A stretch of DNA of 64,000 bases. Source: JAIOZK01 sp964468645. Lineage in GTDB: Bacteria > Bacteroidota > Bacteroidia > Bacteroidales > JAIOZK01. Shown here piece after piece: positions 24,328 to 33,940 of this stretch. Positions within the stretch are counted from its first letter, which is position 1. Every line of letters starts with the position of its first letter. Location of the stretch: positions 62,001 through 126,000 of the forward strand of contig CAYXUU010000006.1 in the NCBI GenBank assembly GCA_964468645.1, given 5' to 3'. The notes beneath the pieces were generated by a model, which saw nothing but the letters and a program-made list of their open reading frames with translations, was not told the origin of the DNA and searched no databases. The position numbers and the translations under genes were made by a program.

Positions 24328-24341
24328 ATATTTTTAAAAGT

Positions 24342-25106
24342 ATGAAATTCTCAAAAGCCATCGTACGAAAACCCTGCAGGAAAATGGTCAATGGATTGAC
24401 CACAGCGAACCTGGGTGTACCCGATTACAGCCTGGCGATCGATCAGCATCAGCAATACATCAGGGCACTGGAGCTTAGTGGTTTGGAAGTAACCGTTCTT
24501 GCCGAAGATGAGCAACTTCCCGATTCTGTATTTATTGAAGATACGGCTTTGCTTACCCCTCATTGCGCTGTTGTTACAAATCCGGGAGCTTATTCAAGAA
24601 TAGGCGAGATAAAATCAATTGTCCCGGTAGTATCAGAATTCTACGATAAGATTGAATACATCAAAGCTCCAGGCAAACTGGAGGCAGGGGATGTGATGAT
24701 GGTTGGCAATCACTATTATATTGGGATTTCAGAACGAACAAATCCGGAAGGGGCGAAACAACTTGCAACAATACTTAAAAAGTATGGCATGACAGCTTCG
24801 ACCATCATGCTCAAAAATGTTTTGCATCTCAAAACAGGTCTTTCTTATCTTGAAAATAATAACCTTGTTGTTGCAGGTGAATTTTCTGATCATACGGAAT
24901 TCAGCAGGTTCAACATCCTGAAAGTCGATCCTGATGAAGCTTATGCCGCCAACTGTGTCTGGATCAATGATGTTGTCCTTATTCCTTCCGGATATCCCAA
25001 AACAAAGAACCTCATTGAATCTGCCGGGTACAAAACCATCGAAATTGACGTATCCGAATTCAGAAAACTGGATGGAGGATTGAGCTGTTTGTCGTTGAGA
25101 TTCTGA
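24342..25106 (+). CDS. dimethylarginine dimethylaminohydrolase family hydrolase
   Basis: Guanidino-group-modifying enzyme of the amidinotransferase/DDAH superfamily, expected to hydrolyse N-omega-methylated arginines to citrulline and methylamines. AIVRKPC near the start, GLTTANLGVPDY (about 18-29), FIEDTAL, HLKTG and the terminal GGLSCLSLRF with nucleophile C249 match DDAH. I choose ATG 24342 (254 residues) because DDAH proteins begin with a short lead before AIVRKP. The in-frame ATG at 24324 lies inside the end of MITE-like copy B. It is monocistronic, with T9SS cargo genes convergent downstream. Confidence 0.87.
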   Translation: MKFSKAIVRKPCRKMVNGLTTANLGVPDYSLAIDQHQQYIRALELSGLEVTVLAEDEQLPDSVFIEDTALLTPHCAVVTNPGAYSRIGEIKSIVPVVSEFYDKIEYIKAPGKLEAGDVMMVGNHYYIGISERTNPEGAKQLATILKKYGMTASTIMLKNVLHLKTGLSYLENNNLVVAGEFSDHTEFSRFNILKVDPDEAYAANCVWINDVVLIPSGYPKTKNLIESAGYKTIEIDVSEFRKLDGGLSCLSLRF

Positions 25107-25150
25107 TTTGCAAGATCAGGAAATTTGTTTTCCCCTTTTGTCGTATATGC

Positions 25151-26740
25151 TTAATTCACAACAAACTTACATCTCCCCAGGATCTTACCGTTAGCTCTTA
25201 CAACAGCAACATACATCCCTTTCCTCAAGGAAGTAACCTCTGTTTTTGCTTCAAACTGCCCGGTTAATATCTTTTGCTCGATAATCAGCCTTCCAAAAAT
25301 ATTATAACAGTAAAGCTTAATATTGCTATGATATTGTGTGTTTTCCAGTTCAAAGAAGATCTTATCACTTGCCGGGTTGGGATAGGCTTTTATAGGAATT
25401 GTTCTTTGCCTGGCGTAGTATTCTTCCGGGCCGGGTATATCATCAATATTTACGATCAGCATGCAATCTTCCAGGCTGATGGTATCGGATTGTATAAGGT
25501 ACGGGCAAAGGCTGTCATAAGTATACTGGTTGGTATCATAGGGAACAGACTCCAGGCTGTCATTCAGCTTGTAAAGCATGATATCATAGTTGTCATCAAT
25601 CCTTATGCCTGTTCCGAATAAATAGTTTCCGTCAGATGTTTCACGTACCATAGTTTTGATAGTTGTCCCTTCGTGTGATTTGGGATTGGAGATGTTACCA
25701 TTTAAATCAAACAAATATTCGCCACGGGGGTTTTCTTCATTGTATTCCGGCCCGAAGTAACTGGCAGCAATAAAAGTAGTATCATTTAACTTTACTGCAT
25801 CATAAATAATATTTGCCCGGGTAGGTGGCTCTATGGCATTGTTAGGAATTATTGTACTAACTGTTTCAGAACCCTCCGTATCATATCGCATTAACCATGC
25901 CTGATCAGATGGGGTGCCCGCACTATCCCAGTGATAAGCAAACCCGTAAGACATAAACTCATTACTACTAAGTTGTATTGTGCCATATGCTTCGCCCAAT
26001 ATAGAGTCGTTTGCTCCGTAGGGCAGTATCCATTCCTCGTTAAATAAAGAGTCGACTTTTATAATTAGTGGTTGCAGGTATAAGTATGTACCGCCGGGAT
26101 AAAGCCAATAACACCAACCTGAAAGGATAAAACCATTATCAACAGCTATGATATCAGTACACCTCGCCGCGCCAATCTGTTGGTAATCATCCTTGGTTGC
26201 AAAAGGTTTAGTCCAAAGCAATTCACCATGGCGGTTAAAATAGAATAAAAATATTTGTTTAATCTGATCATATGATTTTAATTTTGCTAATACGAGCATA
26301 TCTGAATTATCAAGCAAAACTGCATCATAAAACCATGTGGTGAGAAATAAGTCTGTAGTATATACATTACACCATTGCTTTTCCCCACAACTGTCCAATT
26401 TAATAATTATTCCGCTATTTGATAAATTTTCATTTCTATAAACACCGACAATCACTAAAGAACCATGATCATGCAAAACTGACCATGGAGAAAACACAAA
26501 ACTACCACCTCCTATATATTTTTCCCATAAAACATTACCATTTATATCTGTTTTAATCCCCCATCCAGATTCATCCTGGACTTGACCGCTGATAGTGAAA
26601 CATCCATGATCATAACATTCCACTACATCCCTGATCTGCTCATCTTTATTATACAAACCATATACTTGTTCCCACCTGCTTTGTCCTATGCATAAATATA
26701 TTACGCTAAGTAAAACCGTTGTTAGAAGTGCCCGTACCAT
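25151..26740 (-). CDS. T9SS-sorted secreted protein, duplicate 1
   Basis: Secreted protein of 529 residues with a signal peptide (about 1-20, ending near CIGQ) and a type IX sorting tail (about 450-529, containing AYPNPASDKIFFEL). The body has repeated WG/DxxGNxLW and LDSxGExxW motifs, as in Bacteroidetes beta-propeller-like surface proteins. It is a tandem paralogue of the next gene upstream. About 145 central residues, from QPLIIKVDSL onward, are encoded by DNA identical between the two (25635-26069). It has no catalytic motif. Cell-surface or extracellular location is expected. Confidence 0.82.
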   Translation of the reverse strand: MVRALLTTVLLSVIYLCIGQSRWEQVYGLYNKDEQIRDVVECYDHGCFTISGQVQDESGWGIKTDINGNVLWEKYIGGGSFVFSPWSVLHDHGSLVIVGVYRNENLSNSGIIIKLDSCGEKQWCNVYTTDLFLTTWFYDAVLLDNSDMLVLAKLKSYDQIKQIFLFYFNRHGELLWTKPFATKDDYQQIGAARCTDIIAVDNGFILSGWCYWLYPGGTYLYLQPLIIKVDSLFNEEWILPYGANDSILGEAYGTIQLSSNEFMSYGFAYHWDSAGTPSDQAWLMRYDTEGSETVSTIIPNNAIEPPTRANIIYDAVKLNDTTFIAASYFGPEYNEENPRGEYLFDLNGNISNPKSHEGTTIKTMVRETSDGNYLFGTGIRIDDNYDIMLYKLNDSLESVPYDTNQYTYDSLCPYLIQSDTISLEDCMLIVNIDDIPGPEEYYARQRTIPIKAYPNPASDKIFFELENTQYHSNIKLYCYNIFGRLIIEQKILTGQFEAKTEVTSLRKGMYVAVVRANGKILGRCKFVVN

Positions 26741-26752
26741 TTATTATTCAAT

Positions 26753-26832
26753 TTACCTAGTAATCGTGAATTTTACACTTTCTTCTATCTTATTATTAAT
26801 AAGCAGGGAAACAATGTATTGGCCTGAACAGT
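26753..26832 (-). pseudogene. fossil 3' end of the large T9SS gene
   Basis: Reading the minus strand gives CSGQYIVSLLINNKIEESV then KFTITR and a TAA stop at 26753-26755. This matches the last residues of the 1673-residue protein (SSGQYIVSLLVNDKTEESV then KFTITK). It marks the left edge of a tandem duplication that copied the end of that gene together with the neighbouring cargo gene. Confidence 0.8.
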
Positions 26833-26843
26833 AATTCTCAATT

Positions 26844-26872
26844 GGGTTGCCAACATTATAGAGTTGGCAACC
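26844..26872. repeat. GGTTGCCAACC palindromic repeat, copy 2, at a duplication junction
   Basis: GGGTTGCCAAC (26844-26854) and GTTGGCAACCC (26862-26872) form an 11-bp perfect inverted repeat with a 7-nt loop. It lies exactly between the stop codon of duplicate 2 and the fossil tail that begins the duplicated unit. Confidence 0.75.
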
Positions 26873-26876
26873 CTGT

Positions 26877-28472
26877 TTATTGTACCACAAACTTACACTT
26901 CCCCATTACCTTCCTCTCACTCCTCACCACAACAACATACAGCCCTATCCGCCACAAGGCAATGTTTATTTCTGTTTCCAATTGCCCGGTTAGTATCTCC
27001 TGTTCATGTATTAACCGGCCAAAAATATCATAGCATTGCAGGTTAATGTTTTTGTGGTGTTGCGTGTTTTCCAGTTTAAAAAAGATTTTTTCCTTTGCCG
27101 GGTTGGGATAGGTTTTAAGCGGAATTGTCCATAACCTGGCGTAGTATTCCTCCGGGCCGGGGATATCATCAATATCTACAATCAACATACAATCTTCCAG
27201 GCTGATGGTATCGGATTGTATGGGATGCGGGCAAAGGCTGTCATAGGTGTACTGGTTGGTAACATATGGAACAGATTCCAGGCTGTCATTTAGTTTGTAT
27301 AGCATGATATCATAGTTGTCATCAATCCTCATGCCTGTCCCGAATAAGTAATTTCCATCGGATGTTTCACGTACCATAGTTTTGATAGTTGTCCCTTCGT
27401 GTGATTTGGGATTGGAGATGTTACCATTTAAATCAAACAAATATTCGCCACGGGGGTTTTCTTCATTGTATTCCGGCCCGAAGTAACTGGCAGCAATAAA
27501 AGTAGTATCATTTAACTTTACTGCATCATAAATAATATTTGCCCGGGTAGGTGGCTCTATGGCATTGTTAGGAATTATTGTACTAACTGTTTCAGAACCC
27601 TCCGTATCATATCGCATTAACCATGCCTGATCAGATGGGGTGCCCGCACTATCCCAGTGATAAGCAAACCCGTAAGACATAAACTCATTACTACTAAGTT
27701 GTATTGTGCCATATGCTTCGCCCAATATAGAGTCGTTTGCTCCGTAGGGCAGTATCCATTCCTCGTTAAATAAAGAGTCGACTTTTATAATTAGTGGTTG
27801 CAGGTAATAGTATGTGCCACCAGGGTATAACCAATAACAAAAACCTGAAAGGATAAAGCCATTATCAACAGCAATGATATCCTTGCAGGTTGCAACACCT
27901 ATCTGGGGGTGATCATCACTGGTTGCATAAGCTTTGTACCAGATTAAATCACCATAACGATCAAAATAGAATAGAAAAATTTGTTTATTCAAATCAAATG
28001 AACTCAACTTTGCTAAAACGAGTATATCCGAATTATCAAGCAATACTACATCAGAAAATCTTACAGAATAATATAAATCTGTAGTGTATACACTGCACCA
28101 TTGTTTTTCCCCACAACTATCCAGTTTTAAAACTATTCCGCTATTTGATAATACTTCATCTCTATACACTCCAACCAGTATCATGTTACCAAAATAATTC
28201 AATGCTGCGCGTGGAAAAAAATCAAAGCTGTTTCCTCCTATTATCCTTTCCCATAATATATTTCCATTTATATCGGTTTTAATTCCCCACCCTAAACTAT
28301 GTTCATCTTCACCCTGGCTACTAATTACAAAATATCCCCTATCGTAACATTCAGCTATATCTTCGATATATTCATTTTTGTTAGACAAGCCATATACTTG
28401 TTCCCATCTATTTTGTCCAATACTGAAATATATTGTACAAATTAAAACCGATGTATATACTATCCGTATCAT
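26877..28472 (-). CDS. T9SS-sorted secreted protein, duplicate 2
   Basis: Paralogue of the 25151-26740 product, 531 residues, with the same layout. It has a signal peptide ending near SIGQ, a body with repeated DxxGNILWE- and LDSCGEKQW-type motifs, and a sorting tail with TYPNPAKEKIFFKLE. The N-terminal third and the tail have diverged. The central part (27361-27795) is identical at the DNA level to duplicate 1, which points to gene conversion. It lies 13 bp downstream of the 1673-residue protein gene on the same strand and is probably cotranscribed. Function unknown, extracellular. Confidence 0.82.
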   Translation of the reverse strand: MIRIVYTSVLICTIYFSIGQNRWEQVYGLSNKNEYIEDIAECYDRGYFVISSQGEDEHSLGWGIKTDINGNILWERIIGGNSFDFFPRAALNYFGNMILVGVYRDEVLSNSGIVLKLDSCGEKQWCSVYTTDLYYSVRFSDVVLLDNSDILVLAKLSSFDLNKQIFLFYFDRYGDLIWYKAYATSDDHPQIGVATCKDIIAVDNGFILSGFCYWLYPGGTYYYLQPLIIKVDSLFNEEWILPYGANDSILGEAYGTIQLSSNEFMSYGFAYHWDSAGTPSDQAWLMRYDTEGSETVSTIIPNNAIEPPTRANIIYDAVKLNDTTFIAASYFGPEYNEENPRGEYLFDLNGNISNPKSHEGTTIKTMVRETSDGNYLFGTGMRIDDNYDIMLYKLNDSLESVPYVTNQYTYDSLCPHPIQSDTISLEDCMLIVDIDDIPGPEEYYARLWTIPLKTYPNPAKEKIFFKLENTQHHKNINLQCYDIFGRLIHEQEILTGQLETEINIALWRIGLYVVVVRSERKVMGKCKFVVQ

Positions 28473-28485
28473 CTATTATCCAATT

Positions 28486-31400
28486 TTACTTTGTAATAGT
28501 AAATTTTACGCTTTCTTCTGTCTTATCATTAACAAGCAGTGAAACAATATACTGCCCTGAACTGAATTCATCAGTATTGATTATCTTTCTGGTGACATGA
28601 CTGTCAATTTTTATTTTATTGATCATCGTTCCCGTTATATCATAAATAACAAGATATGAATTATTATAAATTATAGGCAATTCACTTTCTATGATAACAT
28701 AGTTCTTTGCAGGATTGGGATAAACAAAAAGTTTGTTAGCCTTATAGTTAAAAAATCCCTGATCACCCGACATATCAATTTCGGCAGATTTGTTAGGATC
28801 AGGTTGGAGAACCGGCTCATTATAAGTTAAAGTATCGGTAATTATTAATAATGACCTGGCCAAAGACTTAAGTTTCCCGGTGGCAGAATTAAGTATGGTA
28901 TACAGATCAGCTTTCTGGCTTGAGTCAATTTCGTATATCGTTTCATTATCAGAAAGCTGTTCAAAATAGATACCGAAGTAATCTTCATAAAGTTCACGCT
29001 GGATTGTTTGGTTTGAATTAAGATTAAACACTGTTTCAATACTGTCAAGAGTATTCAATACACTGGTGGTGTCTTCTCTGGCAAGGTATTCAAAAGCCAG
29101 TGCATATTTTGCATAAAGACGATCTTCATTTTGTAAAATATGAATAACACTGTCGGTAGTATTGGGATTAACCGTGTCGTTTTTATATAAACGGAGTAAA
29201 GAATTTACGTAGTAGCTCCTTTTTGCATTATAGTGATATTTCAACGAATTTAGCTTTTCTATTTCACTTAGTTGTGATAACCCCTGATTGATCTCTGCCC
29301 TTTGTTCATCAGACAATTGATTGATCCTTTCGTCAAGGGCCTGGTTTATCGTATCCGATTTCGGGGCCTGCGGGTTGGCTGCAAGTATCTCAGTGACCAT
29401 AGCATTGGAAAGTACATTTTCCTTTTTGATTGAACTGACCATCACCGAATCCGAAAGGTCTGGCGATTCATTTATCAGTTGGGAGTATATTTCATATGAC
29501 TGGTCAGGTGTGCTTGTTTGTACATCGGTATTTAATTCATCAGTATTCCCACCATCCTCAATAGATTGAATTAAAGATGCTACCGAGTCTGTCTTTGATG
29601 TATATGATGAAATCGTAGAACTCAATTCTCCCGATGATCCACCGGAAGTTATATTTGAAGGGCATCCCTCTGTTGGTGTCCACGGTAATCCATATTGAGT
29701 TTCCCACACGTGTTCAATATTTGAATAACGAATTGGTCTTGGTTTGAAAGGATTATTATAATTTGGTGGATACCAATAATAATCTATTGTTTCACTTTCG
29801 TTTCTTATATCCGTATCGGTTCCAAATGCTCCTTTGTTATTGAACTGGTTATTGGCAGAGACGTTTGCAGTTGTTCCATTTGCACCTTGTTCCTCTGCTA
29901 TTCCATCGCCGTCATTCTCTCCTGATATAAAGATATCATAATCGATCATATCAATATCTGTTGCCCTGATATCATTGCATTTTAATTGCAAACCGGTGTT
30001 ATCCCCTTTATTGCAATACTGTGCCTGGATCCCTTTTGTCATACCATCGATAAAATTATTGTAAATCATGTTGTTATCCTCTCCTGATGAACTCACTATG
30101 ATTCCAATACAATCATATCCAGAATCATCCTCATAATTAATAAAGGTGTTTTCTTCAACCATGTATCCATTACATGCATCTAAGTAAAGTCCGATAAATT
30201 CATCAAGAAAATAATGGACACCAGAAGTGCTTTTGAAAAGGTTCAGGTTTACTGTTGCATTGTCAATATTGCACAAATATATTCCTCTGAAATTGTCCTC
30301 AAATAAACTATTCATTATTGTTACAGACTCCTTGAGTGTTGTTCCGTCAGCGTCTATTCCATAGTTAAGATTTATAAAACTGTTTTTAATATACTGCTGA
30401 CAAGGATTAGATTGATCTATACAAATATGATCAGCTGTAAACCTTGAATTTTCAGCACGAATTCCTGTTGGTCTGTCATTATGAGAAATACCCAAAGAAT
30501 TTCTTTCATCAATGAATGAATTGCCTTTAAACATTATTCCATCAATACCTGTTAATTTTACATAATATTTTACCCAATTATCTCCAATAATTTCATCATT
30601 AACCTTAAAAGTACTTTTGGTAAATGAACTTATGCTTTCAAACTGGTATGGGTACATCTCAACAGCAATATGGTTATTTATAAAATTAGCACTATTTGTT
30701 AAAACAATACCTCCAGTGTATGCATAATTTACTTCACCACCTTCGGAAATTGGTTCAGTTCTTATTGTTTTTATACCAACAACTGCATTTTTGATCGTTG
30801 CTCCATTTCTGATATTTACCATCCCCTGATTTCCTGAATTTTGGGGTTCCAGGGCATTTCCATGTAGTTCAATTCCATCCCATGATAATCCACAATAATT
30901 TGACAGCACTCCTCCATCCAATATTAAATTCCCTCCTCTTTCAACGATAATTTTCTTACCTTCAACGAAATATACATTTGACTTAATTGTTAGGGTTGCA
31001 TTGTTTTGTACTATTACATCGTTAAAAATATTCTTATCATCATCCCAGGTTATATTTTCCCCATTAGAAATAATTATAGGATTATATTCACTGAAAAGTA
31101 CCGGTGTTCTGAAAATTGCTCTTGAGTAAGTTGATGCATATAAATAATTACTACAAGGATCATAATCCAGGTCGGTAATGATAGATACAGGCAAACCATT
31201 TGAAAAGCATTCCCATTGATCCATTGTTGGATCTCTATAGAAAACACCTGCATCTGTTCCAGCAAATATCCTTCCATTAGATCCCATATGATATTCAAGT
31301 GCCATAACCGGGAAGCTTGACAAGCCTTCAGAGTAATCATACCATTCTTCTCCGCAATTATTTGAATGCAGTACACGAAGAATTCCTTGCTCAGGTTGCT

Positions 31401-33507
31401 GATTATTCATTCGAACACCACTAATGCTTATCCATACCTCATTTGTATTATCAGGATTAAATAAGATCTCCTGAACACTTGATGTCCATGTGATTATATC
31501 TTTCAATGGTTCTGATTGGCCTCCAGAGTAATGTACCATCTTAAGACTTAAATCTGTCCATTCCGGTACTCCGCCATTTTCATTATATTTTAATAACCTA
31601 CTATCCTCACCATCTCCACCATTAGAATAGTCTGCCATAAATATTACATCATCATTGTTGATACCTATTGCACCAACTTTTTCAAAATTCGGATATGGAA
31701 CTTCTATAACAGTCAAATCATCATTATTTTCATCCCATATTCTGAGTTTTGCAGGAATAATAACGGTTCCATCAGAGTCTTTAATCTGGGCTCTGCCAAA
31801 ATAAACCAGGTAAGGGTCGAATGGATGCAGCTCATATTCCATCCCGATAAACCAATCATCCATGTTTGAATATATTGTGGTAAAATTATTTCCATTCCAT
31901 GATTTCATTCCACCATTATTCTGGAAATAATAATAATCGGGATCAAGCCGGTTTATTTCAGAATCGCCACCGTCACCACCATCGAAATGTATCCAATTCC
32001 CATTCTCATATCTGAATGAATTACAATGCACAGCTCCACCAATAATAAATTCAGAATTATTGTTATTAACTCCTATTCCAAGAAAATTACCTATTGGCAG
32101 GTGATTTCCGTTCAAATTATCATAATCTGTATCTGACAAGTCATTAATATTTACTCTAACTTTAGCAATACCACCATCGTTTGCAACGAGAATATTCTCA
32201 TATGAGTTTTCATATACACCCATAAAATCAATATCTCTTACATCCCAATGTCCTGTATTTGCTGAATACAAATCATAGTTTCCCTCATTTTTAAACATCC
32301 ATAGATTATTATGCCCAATATATACTATGTTCGTTTCAGGGGAATATTCCATTAAAGCGAATCCAGTTTGAATCATTGTGAAAATCTCTTCCCAACTTGT
32401 TCCATTGTCTGTAGATTTATAAATCCTCCGAATAGGAGGATCACCATTAATCAGATTCTTTGGTCTATCTGTTAATAGAAATACTTTACCATTATAAGGT
32501 TTTGAAATCAATGCTTTCTGAAATGGATTTGATAGAAAAGGCTCCAATTGAGAAATGTCTTCCCAGGAACCATTAATATCCTGACACCTAAACACCTGAC
32601 CTCCAGCCCCACTATTAAAGGGATGAAATGATGTAGCAAAGATTTCACCATTACTGTTTATTTCAATATCGCATAATTGCGTATTAACATCTAAAATTGG
32701 AGGTTGATTTGTCATTTTAGACCAACTTTCACCAGAATCAGTTGAATAGTAAACTTCTTCGTAAAATATGGCAAACAAAGTTAATTCATCACCAGAGTTA
32801 TCATTCGGATCATAGATAATTTTCAAGACAGGCTTGTAATTTAAGGGAAAATTTTGAAGATAATTCCAAGTCGATCCGTTGTCATATGATTCAAGAATAC
32901 CACCTCCATATATAAATTCAGTGCTTCCCCGTCCACTTCCAGTTGATGCAAAAAGATGTGAATCATTAAAAGGATTTCTTATTATCTCTGTTGCTGATAG
33001 CCCTGGAAACCTCAAAATATCAGTTGTATTTATCCATGTCTGTCCGGTTTCCTGATTTTTCCATAATCCACCATGGTCAGATGATAAAACATAACTTCCT
33101 GGATTATTTTGATCATATAAAACTTGAGCAACTAGGCCAAGGTTCATACCTTCTATCTCAGATGGGCCTTTCAGTTCCCATTGTGCCTGATCAGTTTCTG
33201 TACAAAATGGTAAATGTGAGTTCTCCATTGCTGCCATCGAATAAGGCTTATAGCTAATACTGTCATTTATTTCACCCAATCTTTTGCCCCAAAAATATAC
33301 GAATCGATGAAAATCTTTCACGTTTTTCATTTTATCAGATGGAATTGAATCAGGATATGCCGAGTGAAGATAAATATTGAAGGAATCAACTATGGTATGG
33401 TACTCATGTGGGCTTGTACATAATTTCTTCCAAAAATGATCATTTTTCTGGCTGTATCCATTGAACAAAAGAAATAATGAATAAATTATTGTCATTAATT
33501 TTTTCAT
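28486..33507 (-). CDS. large T9SS-secreted protein with BNR-type propeller and beta-helix
   Basis: Secreted protein of 1673 residues. The start at 33507 gives a clean signal peptide (MKKLMTIIYSLFLLFNGYSQ). The in-frame upstream start at 33585 would add 26 residues that spoil it. Residues about 130-830 contain repeated YSTDSGESW- and KSTDNGTSWE-type motifs of sortilin/BNR beta-propellers. Residues about 840-1300 have the asparagine-rich short strands of a right-handed beta-helix, including VSSSGEDNNMIYNNF. A helical Glu/Asp/Ser-rich region follows (about 1320-1560). A type IX sorting tail ends the protein (VYPNPAKNYVII near 1603, then ITK). It is probably a cell-surface or released protein that binds or processes polymers. 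It has no enzymatic motif that I can name. A (TC)10 tract lies about 146 bp upstream. Confidence 0.82.
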   Translation of the reverse strand: MKKLMTIIYSLFLLFNGYSQKNDHFWKKLCTSPHEYHTIVDSFNIYLHSAYPDSIPSDKMKNVKDFHRFVYFWGKRLGEINDSISYKPYSMAAMENSHLPFCTETDQAQWELKGPSEIEGMNLGLVAQVLYDQNNPGSYVLSSDHGGLWKNQETGQTWINTTDILRFPGLSATEIIRNPFNDSHLFASTGSGRGSTEFIYGGGILESYDNGSTWNYLQNFPLNYKPVLKIIYDPNDNSGDELTLFAIFYEEVYYSTDSGESWSKMTNQPPILDVNTQLCDIEINSNGEIFATSFHPFNSGAGGQVFRCQDINGSWEDISQLEPFLSNPFQKALISKPYNGKVFLLTDRPKNLINGDPPIRRIYKSTDNGTSWEEIFTMIQTGFALMEYSPETNIVYIGHNNLWMFKNEGNYDLYSANTGHWDVRDIDFMGVYENSYENILVANDGGIAKVRVNINDLSDTDYDNLNGNHLPIGNFLGIGVNNNNSEFIIGGAVHCNSFRYENGNWIHFDGGDGGDSEINRLDPDYYYFQNNGGMKSWNGNNFTTIYSNMDDWFIGMEYELHPFDPYLVYFGRAQIKDSDGTVIIPAKLRIWDENNDDLTVIEVPYPNFEKVGAIGINNDDVIFMADYSNGGDGEDSRLLKYNENGGVPEWTDLSLKMVHYSGGQSEPLKDIITWTSSVQEILFNPDNTNEVWISISGVRMNNQQPEQGILRVLHSNNCGEEWYDYSEGLSSFPVMALEYHMGSNGRIFAGTDAGVFYRDPTMDQWECFSNGLPVSIITDLDYDPCSNYLYASTYSRAIFRTPVLFSEYNPIIISNGENITWDDDKNIFNDVIVQNNATLTIKSNVYFVEGKKIIVERGGNLILDGGVLSNYCGLSWDGIELHGNALEPQNSGNQGMVNIRNGATIKNAVVGIKTIRTEPISEGGEVNYAYTGGIVLTNSANFINNHIAVEMYPYQFESISSFTKSTFKVNDEIIGDNWVKYYVKLTGIDGIMFKGNSFIDERNSLGISHNDRPTGIRAENSRFTADHICIDQSNPCQQYIKNSFINLNYGIDADGTTLKESVTIMNSLFEDNFRGIYLCNIDNATVNLNLFKSTSGVHYFLDEFIGLYLDACNGYMVEENTFINYEDDSGYDCIGIIVSSSGEDNNMIYNNFIDGMTKGIQAQYCNKGDNTGLQLKCNDIRATDIDMIDYDIFISGENDGDGIAEEQGANGTTANVSANNQFNNKGAFGTDTDIRNESETIDYYWYPPNYNNPFKPRPIRYSNIEHVWETQYGLPWTPTEGCPSNITSGGSSGELSSTISSYTSKTDSVASLIQSIEDGGNTDELNTDVQTSTPDQSYEIYSQLINESPDLSDSVMVSSIKKENVLSNAMVTEILAANPQAPKSDTINQALDERINQLSDEQRAEINQGLSQLSEIEKLNSLKYHYNAKRSYYVNSLLRLYKNDTVNPNTTDSVIHILQNEDRLYAKYALAFEYLAREDTTSVLNTLDSIETVFNLNSNQTIQRELYEDYFGIYFEQLSDNETIYEIDSSQKADLYTILNSATGKLKSLARSLLIITDTLTYNEPVLQPDPNKSAEIDMSGDQGFFNYKANKLFVYPNPAKNYVIIESELPIIYNNSYLVIYDITGTMINKIKIDSHVTRKIINTDEFSSGQYIVSLLVNDKTEESVKFTITK

Positions 33508-33652
33508 GATGATTGGTTTTGGTGAAACAAAAAGGAATTTATTATTAAGTAACCGAATCCGGGATTCGTTACACGGGAATAGCATGGGGGAAAATAAATT
33601 GAAACCGGAAAATGCAGATTTGGTATCAGGCCATAATATGTAACTACCTGGT

Positions 33653-33672
33653 TCTCTCTCTCTCTCTCTCTC
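33653..33672. repeat. (TC)10 dinucleotide microsatellite
   Basis: Ten uninterrupted TC units, about 146 bp upstream of the start codon of the large T9SS protein. Such tracts slip during replication. Confidence 0.9.
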
Positions 33673-33796
33673 TGGAAATATTGATGTTCAGAGGCTGCAT
33701 CAGTCTAAGAATGAAATTTGTCTCATAAAAATAATTCATTTCTCTGTGAAATGCAAGCCGAAAGATGGAAAAATCATTAAGGGGCAGATTCCTGAA

Positions 33797-33905
33797 TTAT
33801 TGAGCATCAGTATTCAAAGACCAAAATTCAAAACAAAGCTGGCTCAAACCATATTTTGGTCATTCGTATGTGAAATTTGTTATTTGGAAATTGTTATTTG
33901 ATGCT
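33797..33905. repeat. AT-rich imperfect inverted repeat, third copy
   Basis: The left side has AGACCAAAATTCAAAAC. The right side has ATATTTTGGTCATTCG, then TTTGTTATTTGGAAATTG and TTATTTGATGCTTTCC. In reverse complement this resembles the 15243-15411 and 20193-20325 repeats. Confidence 0.5.
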
Positions 33906-33940
33906 TTCCGTTTGCAAACTGCTTAGCGCATTAAAATCAC

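Larger units (their letters stand above)
33508..33940. other. intergenic region with microsatellite and inverted repeat
   Basis: No gene is visible in this 433-base stretch. It holds the upstream region of the large T9SS gene, a (TC)10 tract at 33653-33672 and an AT-rich imperfect inverted repeat at about 33797-33905. I could not find a TAnnTTTG element for the T9SS gene. Confidence 0.5.

Noticed and set aside
24324..24341. Upstream start of the DDAH gene
   Set aside because: This ATG belongs to the inverted end of a repeat, and DDAH proteins normally begin close to the AIVRKP segment.
33508..33585. Longer start for the large T9SS protein
   Set aside because: The added 26 residues would precede and spoil a clear signal peptide that begins at 33507.
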